Assembly (NCBI RefSeq): GCF_013778305.1
Contig: NZ_JACEIC010000002.1
Span: 1,699,669 to 1,763,668, forward strand
DNA: 64,000 nucleotides
Direction: 5' to 3'
Source: Nocardioides agri
Lineage (GTDB): Bacteria; Actinomycetota; Actinomycetes; Propionibacteriales; Nocardioidaceae
In this document: piece after piece, positions 1 to 8,324 of the stretch
Layout: every line of letters starts with the position of its first letter
Numbering within the stretch: the first letter of the stretch is position 1
Translations under genes and position numbers: made by a program
The notes under the pieces: model-generated
Databases searched by the model: none
What the model was told of the DNA's origin: nothing
The model's input: only the letters and a program-made list of their open reading frames with translations

Positions 1-86
1 AAGCTGATGCGAGGCTCGGCCTCGCCGATGCCGAGCGCCTCGCGGTGGTGCTCGAAGGTCGGGGCGGAGACGGAGGGGGTACCCAT
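1..86 (-). CDS. Probable GH78 alpha-L-rhamnosidase, N-terminus only
   Basis: Only the first 28 codons are present; the gene leaves the window at its left edge. The ATG lies 45 bases downstream of the stop of the sugar permease on the same strand, so it is probably the next gene of that operon. The visible N-terminus contains FEHHREALGIGEAEPRIS, which resembles the opening of actinobacterial GH78 alpha-L-rhamnosidases (typically ...PRLSWR just after this point). Such enzymes release terminal rhamnose from plant glycosides and glycolipids. The family call rests on under 30 residues, so it is tentative; another cytoplasmic glycosidase is possible. No signal peptide is visible, consistent with hydrolysis after uptake. 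Confidence 0.55.
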   Translation of the reverse strand, partial: MGTPSVSAPTFEHHREALGIGEAEPRIS

Positions 87-131
87 GTGGCTGCTTTCTG
101 GAATGAGGGCTGCGGCGTGGTCGGGTTCGTG

Positions 132-959
132 TCAGCCCTTCACGGCGCCTCCGGCAAGACCCTTCATGATCTTCTGGTTGAGGACGAGGTAGAGCGCGAG
201 AGCGCCGAAGACGTTGATGCAGATCCCGGCGAAGAGAGGGCCGTACTGGGTCTGACCGAACTGGCCGGTGAAGTTGAGCAGGCCGACCTGAACAGTGCGC
301 AGGTCGCTGGAGTTGGTGAAGGTCAAGGCGATGAGCAGGTCGTTCCAGAGGAAGAAGAACTGCACGAGCGCGACGGTGAAGACGGCGTTGCGGACCATCG
401 GGAAGCCGACGAAGAAGAACGCGCGGAACATGCTCGCGCCGTCGAGAACGGCGGCTTCGAAGATCTCGCGGGGGACGGCACGGAAGTAGCTGGCCATCAT
501 GAAGACCGTCAGCGGCAGCCCGATGGCGGTGTAGGTGATGATCAGCGGCCACAGACTGCCGGTGAGGCCGAGCTGGAAGTAGGTGGTGAACAGCGGCAGC
601 AGGATCATCTGGCCGGGCACCATGATGCCAATGAGGAACGCCAGCAGGATCGCGTTGCGGCCCCGCCACACCATGACCTCGAGGGCGAAGCCGGCTGCCG
701 TGCCGAACAGGACGATGAACGCAAGAGCGGGAAAGACGGCGACGACGCTGTTGCGGAGGTAGGTGCCGAGCTGGCCGGTCGTCCACGCCTCGCTGTAGTT
801 GCTGAACTGCCAGTGGTGCGGCAGCGACCAGGCGGGGTCGTTGAGGAACTCGGCCTGGGTCTTGAACGAGCCGAGGAGGAGCCAGACCAGCGGGTAGATG
901 ACGATGACCAGCAGGACGGCGACGATGATCTTCGCGGGCAGCGTGCGGAGGTCGCGCAC
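132..959 (-). CDS. Sugar ABC transporter permease, MalG/CUT1 type
   Basis: Inner-membrane subunit of a CUT1 carbohydrate importer, 275 residues, the usual length for MalG-like proteins. An N-terminal membrane segment near residues 10-32 is followed by five more hydrophobic stretches. The cytoplasmic EAA loop that contacts the ATPase is visible as EIFEAAVLDGAS near residues 175-186. The start is GTG, one base after the stop of the upstream permease, indicating translational coupling. The ATPase is not in the window; many actinobacterial CUT1 systems share a common MsiK-type ATPase encoded elsewhere. The substrate cannot be read from the permease itself; the adjacent rhamnosidase-like start and LacI regulator suggest a plant-type oligosaccharide or glycoside. 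Confidence 0.92.
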   Translation of the reverse strand: MRDLRTLPAKIIVAVLLVIVIYPLVWLLLGSFKTQAEFLNDPAWSLPHHWQFSNYSEAWTTGQLGTYLRNSVVAVFPALAFIVLFGTAAGFALEVMVWRGRNAILLAFLIGIMVPGQMILLPLFTTYFQLGLTGSLWPLIITYTAIGLPLTVFMMASYFRAVPREIFEAAVLDGASMFRAFFFVGFPMVRNAVFTVALVQFFFLWNDLLIALTFTNSSDLRTVQVGLLNFTGQFGQTQYGPLFAGICINVFGALALYLVLNQKIMKGLAGGAVKG

Positions 960-960
960 G

Positions 961-1845
961 TCAGGCCTCCGTCACGTCGCGGCGGGCGGAGCGGAAGATG
1001 AACACCGTGAAGAGCAGGCAGAGCACGGTGAGCATGAGCGCGATCGATGCGCCATAGCCGTAGTCGCCGTAGCTGAACGACGTCTGGAACATGTAGAGGG
1101 TCAGCGGCGTTGTCTCGTTGCCTGGCCCGCCGTTCGTCAGGGCCACGATGGAGTCGAAGACCTTCAACGTGCCGTTGATGCTGAAGATCAGCGCCGAGAG
1201 AAGAACCGGCATCGACAGCGGGATGATCATGTGCCGCACCAGTCGGTAGGTGGAGGCCCCCTCGAGCCGCGCGGACTCCAGCATCTCCTCCGGGACGTCG
1301 ACCAGGCCCGCGTAGAGAAGCACGCCGTAGAACCCGGCAGATCGCCACAGGTCCATGAGGATGACGACCCAGAACGCGTGCCCACCGTCCCCGAAGAAGT
1401 CGATCGGCGAGCCCCCGAGGACGCCGAGGAACGCGTTCACCGGGCCTTCCTGCGGCGCGATCTCGAAGAGCTTCTGGAACAGCAGCGCCACCGCGACCGT
1501 CGGAAGCACGACGGGGAAGAAGATCAGGGTCCGCACGAGCGCGGACCCGCGTTGGAGGACGAAGACGTACAGCAACGCGAGGCCGTACCCGAGTCCGACC
1601 TGGAGCACAGTGAGGATCAAGCCGTACTTGAGCGTGAACCAGAGCGAGGAGCGCACGTCCGGGTCGTCGAAGAGCCGCTGGAAGTTGTCGGTTCCGGTCC
1701 AGGTGAACCCGGTGATGGCATTGCCGTCGAAGAACGCGTACCCCATCGAGATGACGACTGGGGCGAGCATGACGACGGTGTAGACGATGAGCGCCGGGCC
1801 GAGGAGGACCAGGATCGTCTTCTTGTCCCCGAGGACTCGTTCCAT
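961..1845 (-). CDS. Sugar ABC transporter permease, MalF/CUT1 type
   Basis: Partner permease of the importer, 294 residues. The N-terminus MERVLGDKKTILVLLGPAL leads straight into the first membrane segment, so the large extra N-terminal domain of enterobacterial MalF is absent, as usual in Gram-positive CUT1 permeases. The EAA loop reads EEMLESARLEGAS, about residues 195-207. Six membrane segments are expected. The gene is separated from the binding-protein gene by 133 bases containing a strong hairpin, and from the next permease by one base. It forms a heterodimeric channel with that permease. Confidence 0.92.
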   Translation of the reverse strand: MERVLGDKKTILVLLGPALIVYTVVMLAPVVISMGYAFFDGNAITGFTWTGTDNFQRLFDDPDVRSSLWFTLKYGLILTVLQVGLGYGLALLYVFVLQRGSALVRTLIFFPVVLPTVAVALLFQKLFEIAPQEGPVNAFLGVLGGSPIDFFGDGGHAFWVVILMDLWRSAGFYGVLLYAGLVDVPEEMLESARLEGASTYRLVRHMIIPLSMPVLLSALIFSINGTLKVFDSIVALTNGGPGNETTPLTLYMFQTSFSYGDYGYGASIALMLTVLCLLFTVFIFRSARRDVTEA

Positions 1846-1929
1846 TGGGTGACACCTACCTTCGTCTGTGGCCGTGACGCTGTCGGAACGCAGGCGGCAG
1901 TGCCCTCGTTGCCTTCATGGTTCGGCAGA

Positions 1930-1960
1930 GGTGGCGGTCAGGTCGAGGAAGACCGCCACC
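1930..1960 (-). terminator. Intercistronic hairpin between binding protein and permeases
   Basis: GGTGGCGGTC at 1930-1939 pairs perfectly with GACCGCCACC at 1951-1960 around an 11-base loop. A further GCAGAG/CTCTGC pair at 1925-1930 and 1969-1974 offers an alternative longer fold. It lies between the binding-protein stop and the first permease. No U-tract follows, so it is more likely a partial terminator or a 3-prime stabiliser that keeps binding-protein mRNA more abundant than permease mRNA, as known for malE-malF and similar operons. Confidence 0.55.
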
Positions 1961-1978
1961 CCTACCGGCTCTGCGGCG

Positions 1979-3316
1979 CTACTCGCTGTCGAGCGCGTCC
2001 TGGACCTTCGACATGAAGTCCTCGGCCGAGGTGCTGCCGGAGACCAGCGGGGCGGCGTTGGTCTGGCTGACCGTGGTGGCCTTCGATCCGAAGAGGGCCT
2101 CGAACCACAGGACGCTTTCCTTGGTGTTCTCTACCTGGTCCTGAACCAGCTGCGTCAGCGGGTCGAGGTCGGGCTGGGTGGCGGGCACGAACCCGGAGAT
2201 CGAGTTCTGGTCCTCCAATGACGCCTGTCCGTAGTTCTCCGCGATGCACTTGAGCCAGGCACCCACCTTGTCGTTGTACTGGTGGGCCGAGAAGGTCATC
2301 GGGAGACCGACGTTCGACGGGGTCTGGGTCGACGAGCCGGCGCCGCCCTCGACGTCGGGGAACGGGAAGAAGCCGATGTTGTCGTTGCCGATCTTGTTCA
2401 GGCTGTCATCGGCGAAGCTGCCCAGCACCCAGCTGCCCATGTAGAGGATGCCGGCGTCGCCGCTGAGGAAGGTGTTGATCGCGGTGTCGTAGTCGATGGA
2501 GCCGACGCCGTCACCGAAGTAGCCCTTGGCTCCGAGGTCGGCGACAGCCTGGGCGCCGCTCACGTAGTCGGGGTCGGTGAGCTTGGCGTCGCCGTCGGCG
2601 ACCTTCTGCAGGGCGTCCGGGCCGAGCTCGCGGAAGATGTAGCCGCTGATCAGGCGGGTGAGGGGCCAGCCCTGCTCACCTGAAGCGGACAACGGCTGCA
2701 CGCCGGCGCCATCGAGCTTCTCCGCGGCGGCCACGAGGTCGTCCCACGTCGCGGGGATGTCAAGGCCGTTGTCGGCGAAGATCTGCTTGTTGTACCAGAA
2801 GCCTTCGATGTTGTACTGATACGGGAGCACGTTGAACTTGCCGCCGTAGAGCGACTTGATCGTGCTGATCGCGGCGGGCGAGATCTTGTCGAGCACCCCG
2901 AGGTCGTCGAAGGTCTTCTCGAAGTCGAGCAGCTGGCCGTCCTCGTCGAGGGTCGCGGTCAGCGCCGGAGTGTTGCCGGCCGCGAAGGACACGGGCAGGG
3001 CGTCCTGGCCGGCGAGCAGCTGGAGCTTCTGGTCGAGCTGGGTCTGCGGGACGGTCTCGACCTTGAGGGGCAGGTCGTCGTTCGCGGCCTTGCACTGGTC
3101 CTCGCTGAGCGTGGTCAGCTCGTCCGGGATGGTGGTGTTCTCGGCGTTGACCAGGAAGGAGAACTCCGACGGGTTGCCGCCGCCGCTGGCGGAGCCGTCG
3201 CCATCGCTGTCACCGCCGCTGCCACCACAGGCGGTCAGCACGAGGAGCGCGGCGGTGCCGACGCCCGTCCACTTCATCGCGGCCCGACGCCGGCCACCGA
3301 TCGAGCTGATCTTCAC
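1979..3316 (-). CDS. Extracellular sugar-binding lipoprotein
   Basis: Substrate-binding protein of the CUT1 importer, 445 residues from the chosen GTG at 3316. That start has AGGGAG six bases upstream and gives a clean lipoprotein signal: basic N-terminus, hydrophobic core and lipobox LLVLTAC with Cys30. A longer in-frame reading begins at 3376 but would run through the operator and lacks a good ribosome site. After the Cys comes a Gly/Ser/Asp linker to about residue 48, then an SBP_bac-type domain with the stretch GILYMGSWVLGSF typical of CUT1 binding proteins. It is the first gene of the operon, and transcription is probably blocked by the LacI-type repressor encoded divergently. The ligand is unknown; linkage to rhamnosidase- and beta-glucosidase-like genes suggests a glycoside. 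Confidence 0.93.
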   Translation of the reverse strand: MKISSIGGRRRAAMKWTGVGTAALLVLTACGGSGGDSDGDGSASGGGNPSEFSFLVNAENTTIPDELTTLSEDQCKAANDDLPLKVETVPQTQLDQKLQLLAGQDALPVSFAAGNTPALTATLDEDGQLLDFEKTFDDLGVLDKISPAAISTIKSLYGGKFNVLPYQYNIEGFWYNKQIFADNGLDIPATWDDLVAAAEKLDGAGVQPLSASGEQGWPLTRLISGYIFRELGPDALQKVADGDAKLTDPDYVSGAQAVADLGAKGYFGDGVGSIDYDTAINTFLSGDAGILYMGSWVLGSFADDSLNKIGNDNIGFFPFPDVEGGAGSSTQTPSNVGLPMTFSAHQYNDKVGAWLKCIAENYGQASLEDQNSISGFVPATQPDLDPLTQLVQDQVENTKESVLWFEALFGSKATTVSQTNAAPLVSGSTSAEDFMSKVQDALDSE

Positions 3317-3341
3317 GTGATCTCCCTGAGGTCGTGCGCTC

Positions 3342-3355
3342 TTGAAGCGCTTCAA
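3342..3355. promoter_or_regulatory. LacI-family operator, site 1
   Basis: TTGAAGCGCTTCAA is a perfect 14-base palindrome with the central CG step typical of LacI/GalR operators. It lies 26 bases upstream of the GTG of the binding protein, in the divergent region shared with the regulator. The same core occurs upstream of the beta-glucosidase at 6966-6977. Confidence 0.85.
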
Positions 3356-3392
3356 TAGGTGTGACCGTAGACACACAACTCCGCGATGTCAA

Positions 3393-3404
3393 TGATTCGT
3401 TTCA
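3393..3404. promoter_or_regulatory. LacI-family operator, weaker site 2
   Basis: TGATTCGTTTCA differs at two positions from the ideal TGAAACGTTTCA and is centred about 50 bases from site 1, close to five helical turns. It could act with site 1 in repression or autoregulation of the lacI-type gene that starts at 3452. Confidence 0.5.
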
Positions 3405-3451
3405 ATGTCGTGTCGACCTCGGCAGGTCATGGTGCGGTCTAGAGTTCCGAC

Positions 3452-4504
3452 GTGAGCACCGCTGACCGAACCGGCCAGGACATCGCCAGCCGGCCGGTCC
3501 GCATGGAGGACGTCGCGCGCCACGCCGGGGTGGCGCTGGGCACCGTCTCGCACGTGCTCAACCACCCGCACAAGGTGGCGCCCGCGACCCTGGAGAAGGT
3601 TCGCCACTCGATCGACGAGCTCGGCTTCGTACCCGACCGCCGCGCCCGAGCGCTGGCGGCCGGGACCAGCAACGTGATCGGGTTCGTCGTTGTCGACCTC
3701 AGCAACTCCTTCTTCCTGGACATGGCCCGCGGCGCCGAGCAAGAAGCCCAAAGACACGGCATGAACGTGCTCCTCGCCAACTCCGACGTGCAGCCGGAGA
3801 AGGAGCTCGTGTACATGCACCTGTTCAACGAGGAGCGTGTTGCTGGCATCCTGCTCGCTCCGCAGCCCACCAACGCCGACGACGTCTTGCAGCGCGGCCG
3901 CTGGCGCAGCGACGTGGTCGTGCTCAACACCGTGCCCGGCGACCCCGACCTCTGCGCGGTCACCGCCAACAACGAGCTCGGCGGATACCTCGCCGCTCGG
4001 CACCTGATCGACACGGGCCGACGCAGCCTCGCCTTCGTCGGCGGCCCGTTCAGCCTCTCCCCCGTCACCGACCGGCACCGCGGCGTCGAGCGGGCAGTTG
4101 CAGAGTCGAACGGAAGCGTTCGTCTCACCACCATCAAGACCTCCAACGTCCAGGCCGCCGATGGCCGCAAGGCGGGACGTCAACTCGCCGCGCTCCCGGC
4201 GAACGAGCGGCCCGACGGCATCGTCGCGGCCGCCGACCTCGTCGCGCTCGGCATCGTGCAGGCGTTCCTCGCCGAGCGTGGTCCTCGGGTACCCGAGGAC
4301 GTCAGCGTCATCGGCTACGACAACAACCGCGCGGCCTGGGACAGCGAGATCTCGCTCTCCACCCTCGCCCAGCCCGGCGAGGAGATGGGGCGCGTCGCGA
4401 CAAGGCTTCTGATCGAGGAGATCAGCCACCCCGCCAACCACGAGCACCAGCGACTCGACCTCGAGCCGACCCTGATCGTGCGCCAGAGCAGCACGCGGGA
4501 GTGA
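3452..4504 (+). CDS. LacI-family transcriptional regulator
   Basis: 350-residue repressor. The N-terminal helix-turn-helix spans about residues 17-45 (MEDVARHAGVALGTVSHVLN), followed by the hinge helix RRARALAAG that inserts at the central CG of the operator. From residue about 70 a periplasmic-binding-protein-like sensor domain begins (IGFVVVDLSNSFF). The GTG start is taken because it opens the frame just after the promoter region; ATG at 3503, directly before the helix-turn-helix, is a less likely alternative. The gene is divergent from the importer operon, and the identical operator in front of the beta-glucosidase implies that it controls both units. The inducer is probably a product of the imported glycoside. 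Confidence 0.93.
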   Translation: MSTADRTGQDIASRPVRMEDVARHAGVALGTVSHVLNHPHKVAPATLEKVRHSIDELGFVPDRRARALAAGTSNVIGFVVVDLSNSFFLDMARGAEQEAQRHGMNVLLANSDVQPEKELVYMHLFNEERVAGILLAPQPTNADDVLQRGRWRSDVVVLNTVPGDPDLCAVTANNELGGYLAARHLIDTGRRSLAFVGGPFSLSPVTDRHRGVERAVAESNGSVRLTTIKTSNVQAADGRKAGRQLAALPANERPDGIVAAADLVALGIVQAFLAERGPRVPEDVSVIGYDNNRAAWDSEISLSTLAQPGEEMGRVATRLLIEEISHPANHEHQRLDLEPTLIVRQSSTRE

Positions 4505-4553
4505 GCCGCCCCGAGGAGCGCTCGCCATCCGTCGGGTGCCGCCCACGTGCTTC

Positions 4554-4587
4554 GGGGGCCGGTGGCACCTGCGTGCCACCGGCCCCC
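4554..4587. terminator. Bidirectional terminator between lacI-type gene and beta-glucosidase
   Basis: A perfect 15-base-pair stem, 4554-4568 with 4573-4587, closed by a CTGC loop. It lies midway between two convergent stops. There is no long U-tract on either side, as is common for GC-rich actinobacterial terminators. Confidence 0.85.
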
Positions 4588-4598
4588 GGCTTGAATCG

Positions 4599-6908
4599 CT
4601 AGTGGATGGTGAAGGTGTCGGACAGGGCCGTGTCGAAGGAGCCGCCTACGGTCACCTGATAGGTCCCCTCGGCCTTCTCCCACTCCTGGCTAGCCGTGCT
4701 CCAGTAGTCCAGGAGGTGCAGATCGCTGATGTCGCTCGGCGACAGCGTGATCTGGACATTCTGGAACTCACCGGGTTGCAGAGTCACACGCTTCCAGCCG
4801 AGCAGCCGCTTCGAGGGCTCGCCGGCAGCACCCGGCAACCTCACGTACGCCTGAGCGACCTCGGTACCCGCGACGAGCCCGTCGTTGTCGAGTCGGAATC
4901 GCACGCGGATCTCCGCCTTCCCCTTCGCGGTGGTCGGCGTGATCTGCAGGTGGCTGTACGTGAAGTTCGCGTACGACAGTCCGTACCCGAACGGGAACAG
5001 CGGCTCGACGTTCTCACTGGCGTACCAGCGGTAACCGACCTTCATGCCTTCGCTGTAAGCAACCTGGCGGACCTCGAACGATCCGGCTGGCCGCGTAGTC
5101 GAGCCGTTGGCGAACACACCCGGGTACTGCGCCGGGGAACCGGCGGTCGGAAGATCAGCCACGGACTTCGGGAAGGTCATGGGGAGCTTGCCACTCGGAT
5201 TGACGTCGCCGAACAGCAGGGCTGCGATGGCCGGTCCCATCTGCTCGCCCGCGTACCAGGTTTCGAGAATGCCCTGGACCGAATCGATCCACGGCATGGT
5301 CACCGGACCACCGGTCTGCAGTACGACAACCGTCCGCGGGTTCGCGGCAGCGACGGCGCTCACGAGGGCGTCGCCGTTGCCATCGAGGGAGAGGTTGGCG
5401 CGATCGCTGAACTCGCCCTCCTTGTAGTAGCCGAACACGACGACGACGTCAGCGTCCGCGGCGGTCGCCGCGGCAGAAGCGAGGTCGCTGCCGTTGTTGT
5501 AGACGACCGATCCACCCTGGGACTCTGCTCGCGCCCGAATGCTGTCCAGCGGTGCAACCACCGACTCGGAGCAGCCACTGGTGAGTGCGGTGCCGTACGT
5601 GCAGACGCTGGATGCATCGGCGTCGCCCGTGGCCGCTGTCTTTGCGGCCGTGGGTCCGATGACCGCAATGGTCTCGCCGGCGCCCTGCAGCGGCAGTACG
5701 CCGCTCTCGTTCTTGAGGAGGACCGAGCCCTGCTCAGCCACCGCGCGCGAGACAACCTTGTGTTCGGGCGTGGTTACAACCGGTTGGGCGGTCGCGGGCT
5801 TGGCCACGTCGAAGAGGCCCGCCGCGATGTGAGACCGGACCACCCGGAACGCGGCGTCGTCGACATCTGCCTCGGTGATCAGCCCGGCGGCGATCTGGTC
5901 CTTGATGATCTGCGGCGTCCACTCACGCCACGCGTTCAGTTCCTGGTCGAGGCCGGCCTTCAGCGACGATGCCGGAATCTTGTACTGGTGGGTCGAGCCG
6001 AAGTCGGTCATGACGAAGCCCTTGAAGCCGATCTCGGTCTTGAGGATCCGGCGCAGCAGCGTGTGGCTCCCGCAGGTCCAGTCGTTGTTCAGGGCGTTGA
6101 ATCCGCACATGACACTCCCGACGTTGCCCCGGTCGATGCCGATCTCGAACGGCAGGGTGTAGATCTCCCGCAGCGTGCGTTGGTCAACGTTGGACGAGCT
6201 GAGCTGGCGGTCCAGCTCCTGCTCGTTGCCGACGAGGTGCTTGAGCTGCGAGGACACCGGCCGCTCGGGATTGCTGGTGATTCCGCGTGATCCCGCCGCC
6301 GCTGTGAGGCCGGCGAGTAGCGCGTCTTCGCCGAGGTACTCGGAGGTGCGACCGTTACGCGGGTCACGCCCGCTTGCGAGGCCGGGAGCGAGAAGGACGT
6401 TGCGCGACTTCAGCCACGCCTCGTCGCTCTGCGCGGCGCCCTTCGCGTGTGCGAGGTCCGTGTTCCAGGCCGCCGCCTGGGCGATCGGTGCCGGGAAGTA
6501 GGTGACGCCGCTGCCGGCGTTCACGTTCTGGGGCCCGTCTGCGTAGGCGATGGCCGGCGTGCAGGACACCTGAGCCGGCATCGTGAACGAGGTGGTGTCG
6601 ATGGGGTCCGAAGCCGGAATGTTGCGAGGGCGTTGGCGGGCGAAGACCGTGCGGGCGGGGTCGTTCGCTGCCTGCTCGTTGAGCCATCGCAGCTTCTGAT
6701 CGAGGCTGGATGCGTCCAGGAGCGCGCGAGCACGCTCACTCGGACTCCTGGTCGAGTCCATCCAGGGCACGCCGGCGCACGGGTCGGCGGCAGCCGGGGC
6801 GGCATCAGTCGCAGAGGTCGCGGACGGCACGACCACGGTGGAGACGGTGATCGCAGCTGCTGCGACACACCAGGTGAGTGATCTGGCGGTGAGGTGTCTG
6901 ATCTTCAC
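4599..6908 (-). CDS. Secreted GH3 beta-glucosidase
   Basis: 769-residue family 3 glycoside hydrolase with a Sec signal peptide (basic start, hydrophobic segment to about residue 32, then an Ala/Thr-rich cleavage area). The (beta/alpha)8 domain carries the nucleophile motif GFVMTDFG with Asp302. The second domain contains NPRTVVVLQTGGPVTMPW, and the C-terminal fibronectin-like domain begins near residue 650. The GTG start has GGGAG about seven bases upstream. Export suggests that it trims glycosides outside the cell or at the wall before uptake by the adjacent importer. Expression is probably controlled by the LacI-type repressor through the operator at 6966-6977. Xylosidase or arabinosidase activity cannot be excluded within GH3. 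Confidence 0.93.
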   Translation of the reverse strand: MKIRHLTARSLTWCVAAAAITVSTVVVPSATSATDAAPAAADPCAGVPWMDSTRSPSERARALLDASSLDQKLRWLNEQAANDPARTVFARQRPRNIPASDPIDTTSFTMPAQVSCTPAIAYADGPQNVNAGSGVTYFPAPIAQAAAWNTDLAHAKGAAQSDEAWLKSRNVLLAPGLASGRDPRNGRTSEYLGEDALLAGLTAAAGSRGITSNPERPVSSQLKHLVGNEQELDRQLSSSNVDQRTLREIYTLPFEIGIDRGNVGSVMCGFNALNNDWTCGSHTLLRRILKTEIGFKGFVMTDFGSTHQYKIPASSLKAGLDQELNAWREWTPQIIKDQIAAGLITEADVDDAAFRVVRSHIAAGLFDVAKPATAQPVVTTPEHKVVSRAVAEQGSVLLKNESGVLPLQGAGETIAVIGPTAAKTAATGDADASSVCTYGTALTSGCSESVVAPLDSIRARAESQGGSVVYNNGSDLASAAATAADADVVVVFGYYKEGEFSDRANLSLDGNGDALVSAVAAANPRTVVVLQTGGPVTMPWIDSVQGILETWYAGEQMGPAIAALLFGDVNPSGKLPMTFPKSVADLPTAGSPAQYPGVFANGSTTRPAGSFEVRQVAYSEGMKVGYRWYASENVEPLFPFGYGLSYANFTYSHLQITPTTAKGKAEIRVRFRLDNDGLVAGTEVAQAYVRLPGAAGEPSKRLLGWKRVTLQPGEFQNVQITLSPSDISDLHLLDYWSTASQEWEKAEGTYQVTVGGSFDTALSDTFTIH

Positions 6909-6965
6909 GGAACGGCTCCCAAGAGGTGTTTTGCGGACGGGTGAGCGACCTGATCAGTTCGAAAA

Positions 6966-6977
6966 TGAAGCGCTTCA
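6966..6977. promoter_or_regulatory. LacI-family operator in front of beta-glucosidase
   Basis: TGAAGCGCTTCA, flanked as ATGAAGCGCTTCAA, repeats the core of the operator at 3342-3355. It is centred about 63 bases upstream of the beta-glucosidase GTG. It ties this gene to the importer regulon. Confidence 0.82.
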
Positions 6978-7154
6978 ATTCCGCTTGGAACGTATATGAC
7001 GTTCCTCACACGGTCAACGGGCCAAGATCCGGATCTTGCGGTCCATCGGGGGCGCAGGAGGTCGATTCGGTCCCTGTTCCTGCCGTCCCAGGCGCTCACC
7101 AGCTCGGCGTACCGTCGCACGTCGCGGGTCGGTCATCGAGGGCGTTCGTGCCCA

Positions 7155-8107
7155 ATGGCCGCGATCATCGGCACCAGCGTGTCCAGCCCCGGCCAACGCA
7201 TCGCCATCATCGAAACTGGCCCCGGGAACGTCAGTGCAGGAATTCTGACCGCGCAGGCCGAAGAGACGTTCCGCCCCGAGTACATCGTCATGTTCGGCAT
7301 CGCCGGAGGCGTCAAGGACGTCGCTATCGGCGACGTTGTCGCCTCCAGTAAGGTCTATTGGGTCGAGGGCGGCAAGGCAGCCGACAAGTTCAAGCCCCGC
7401 CCAGACTTCGCCGCGGTCAGCCCGTCAGTGCTGCAACTCGCCCGCGCTGTGTCCCCGCAGATAACGCCTGGATGGGCCGCGTGAAGAGTACGGGCGGCAC
7501 TTGGCCAGGAACAGGACGCGAACCCGAATCCTTCGTCGGCCCCATCGTCGTCGGCGAAGAGGTCGTCATCGACGAACGCGCCAAAGTCGCTCAGCTCATC
7601 TCCCAAACGTTCTCCGATGCCATCGCGGTCGATATGGAGGACTTCGGAGCGCTGCGTAGTGGGGCCGCGAACGAACGCGCCAAGGCCATCGCCATTCGAG
7701 GCATCTCTGACCTAATGGCGCACAAAGCTGATGCCGACGACGCCGGGTCCCAACCGCTCGCCGCGTCCAACGGCGCAGCGTTCCTCTTCGACCTCCTCGA
7801 CCGACTCGCGTCGAGCACAATGGTCGCCGCTGCTGAAGCAATCGCTCCACCACCCACCGACCGGATCAACCAGTTCGTGGCCGTGGCAAGGCAGCTTTAC
7901 CCCGGCGGACCAGAGCAGGACGCACTTTGGGAGCGCGCGGGAGGCGACCCGTCCCGTCTAAACCGCGAAGGTGCCGGCGCCACCAGATGGTGGCACGCGG
8001 TCCAACTCCTAGAGAACGGCGGAGGCGGCAACATCACCATCGACACCCTCCTTGCTCAGATGCTCTCCGACTACACCAACAACGATGACCTCAATAGCCT
8101 GATTTAG
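7155..8107 (+). pseudogene. Broken nucleoside phosphorylase-EAD1 conflict-system gene
   Basis: Two reading frames together encode one recognisable protein. The first (ATG 7155 to about 7460) gives a phosphorylase-superfamily segment, IVMFGIAGGVKDVAIGDVV, with the conserved Gly-rich loop. The second (about 7460 to TAG 8105-8107) continues with ESFVGPIVVGEEVV and AIAVDMEDFG, the purine-binding part of the MTA/SAH nucleosidase-like fold. It ends with an EAD1-like domain from about 7870 (LYPGGPEQDALWERAGGD ... WWHAVQLLENGGG). The joint requires a one-base loss near 7455-7463. The usual first beta strands of the phosphorylase domain are also missing at the N-terminus, so the gene looks truncated as well as frameshifted. 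Families with this layout act as effectors in NTP-dependent conflict systems. A sequencing error could explain the frameshift but not the short N-terminus. GC is below that of neighbouring genes. Confidence 0.75.
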
Positions 8108-8324
8108 CCTCACCCTTCGGCGGGTGCGAGTGCCGGCAGACAGAACAGTGATCGCGTCAACCCGCCGCGAGAGCCCCGGGTTGTCCGAGCGATCGGCCCG
8201 GCGGCCGGGGGCACAATCGGTCGATGCATCGACCAGTCGCCTGTCATCCAGGCCAGCCGCGTTCGCCTGCGAGACTGTGGCTGCAGGGTCTCAAGACGGG
8301 GTCTGGGCGATCCGAAGGACTGAC

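Noticed and set aside
45..1001. Plus-strand frame of 318 codons opposite the sugar permease
   Set aside because: Glu/Asp/Arg-rich mirror of a clear membrane protein gene.
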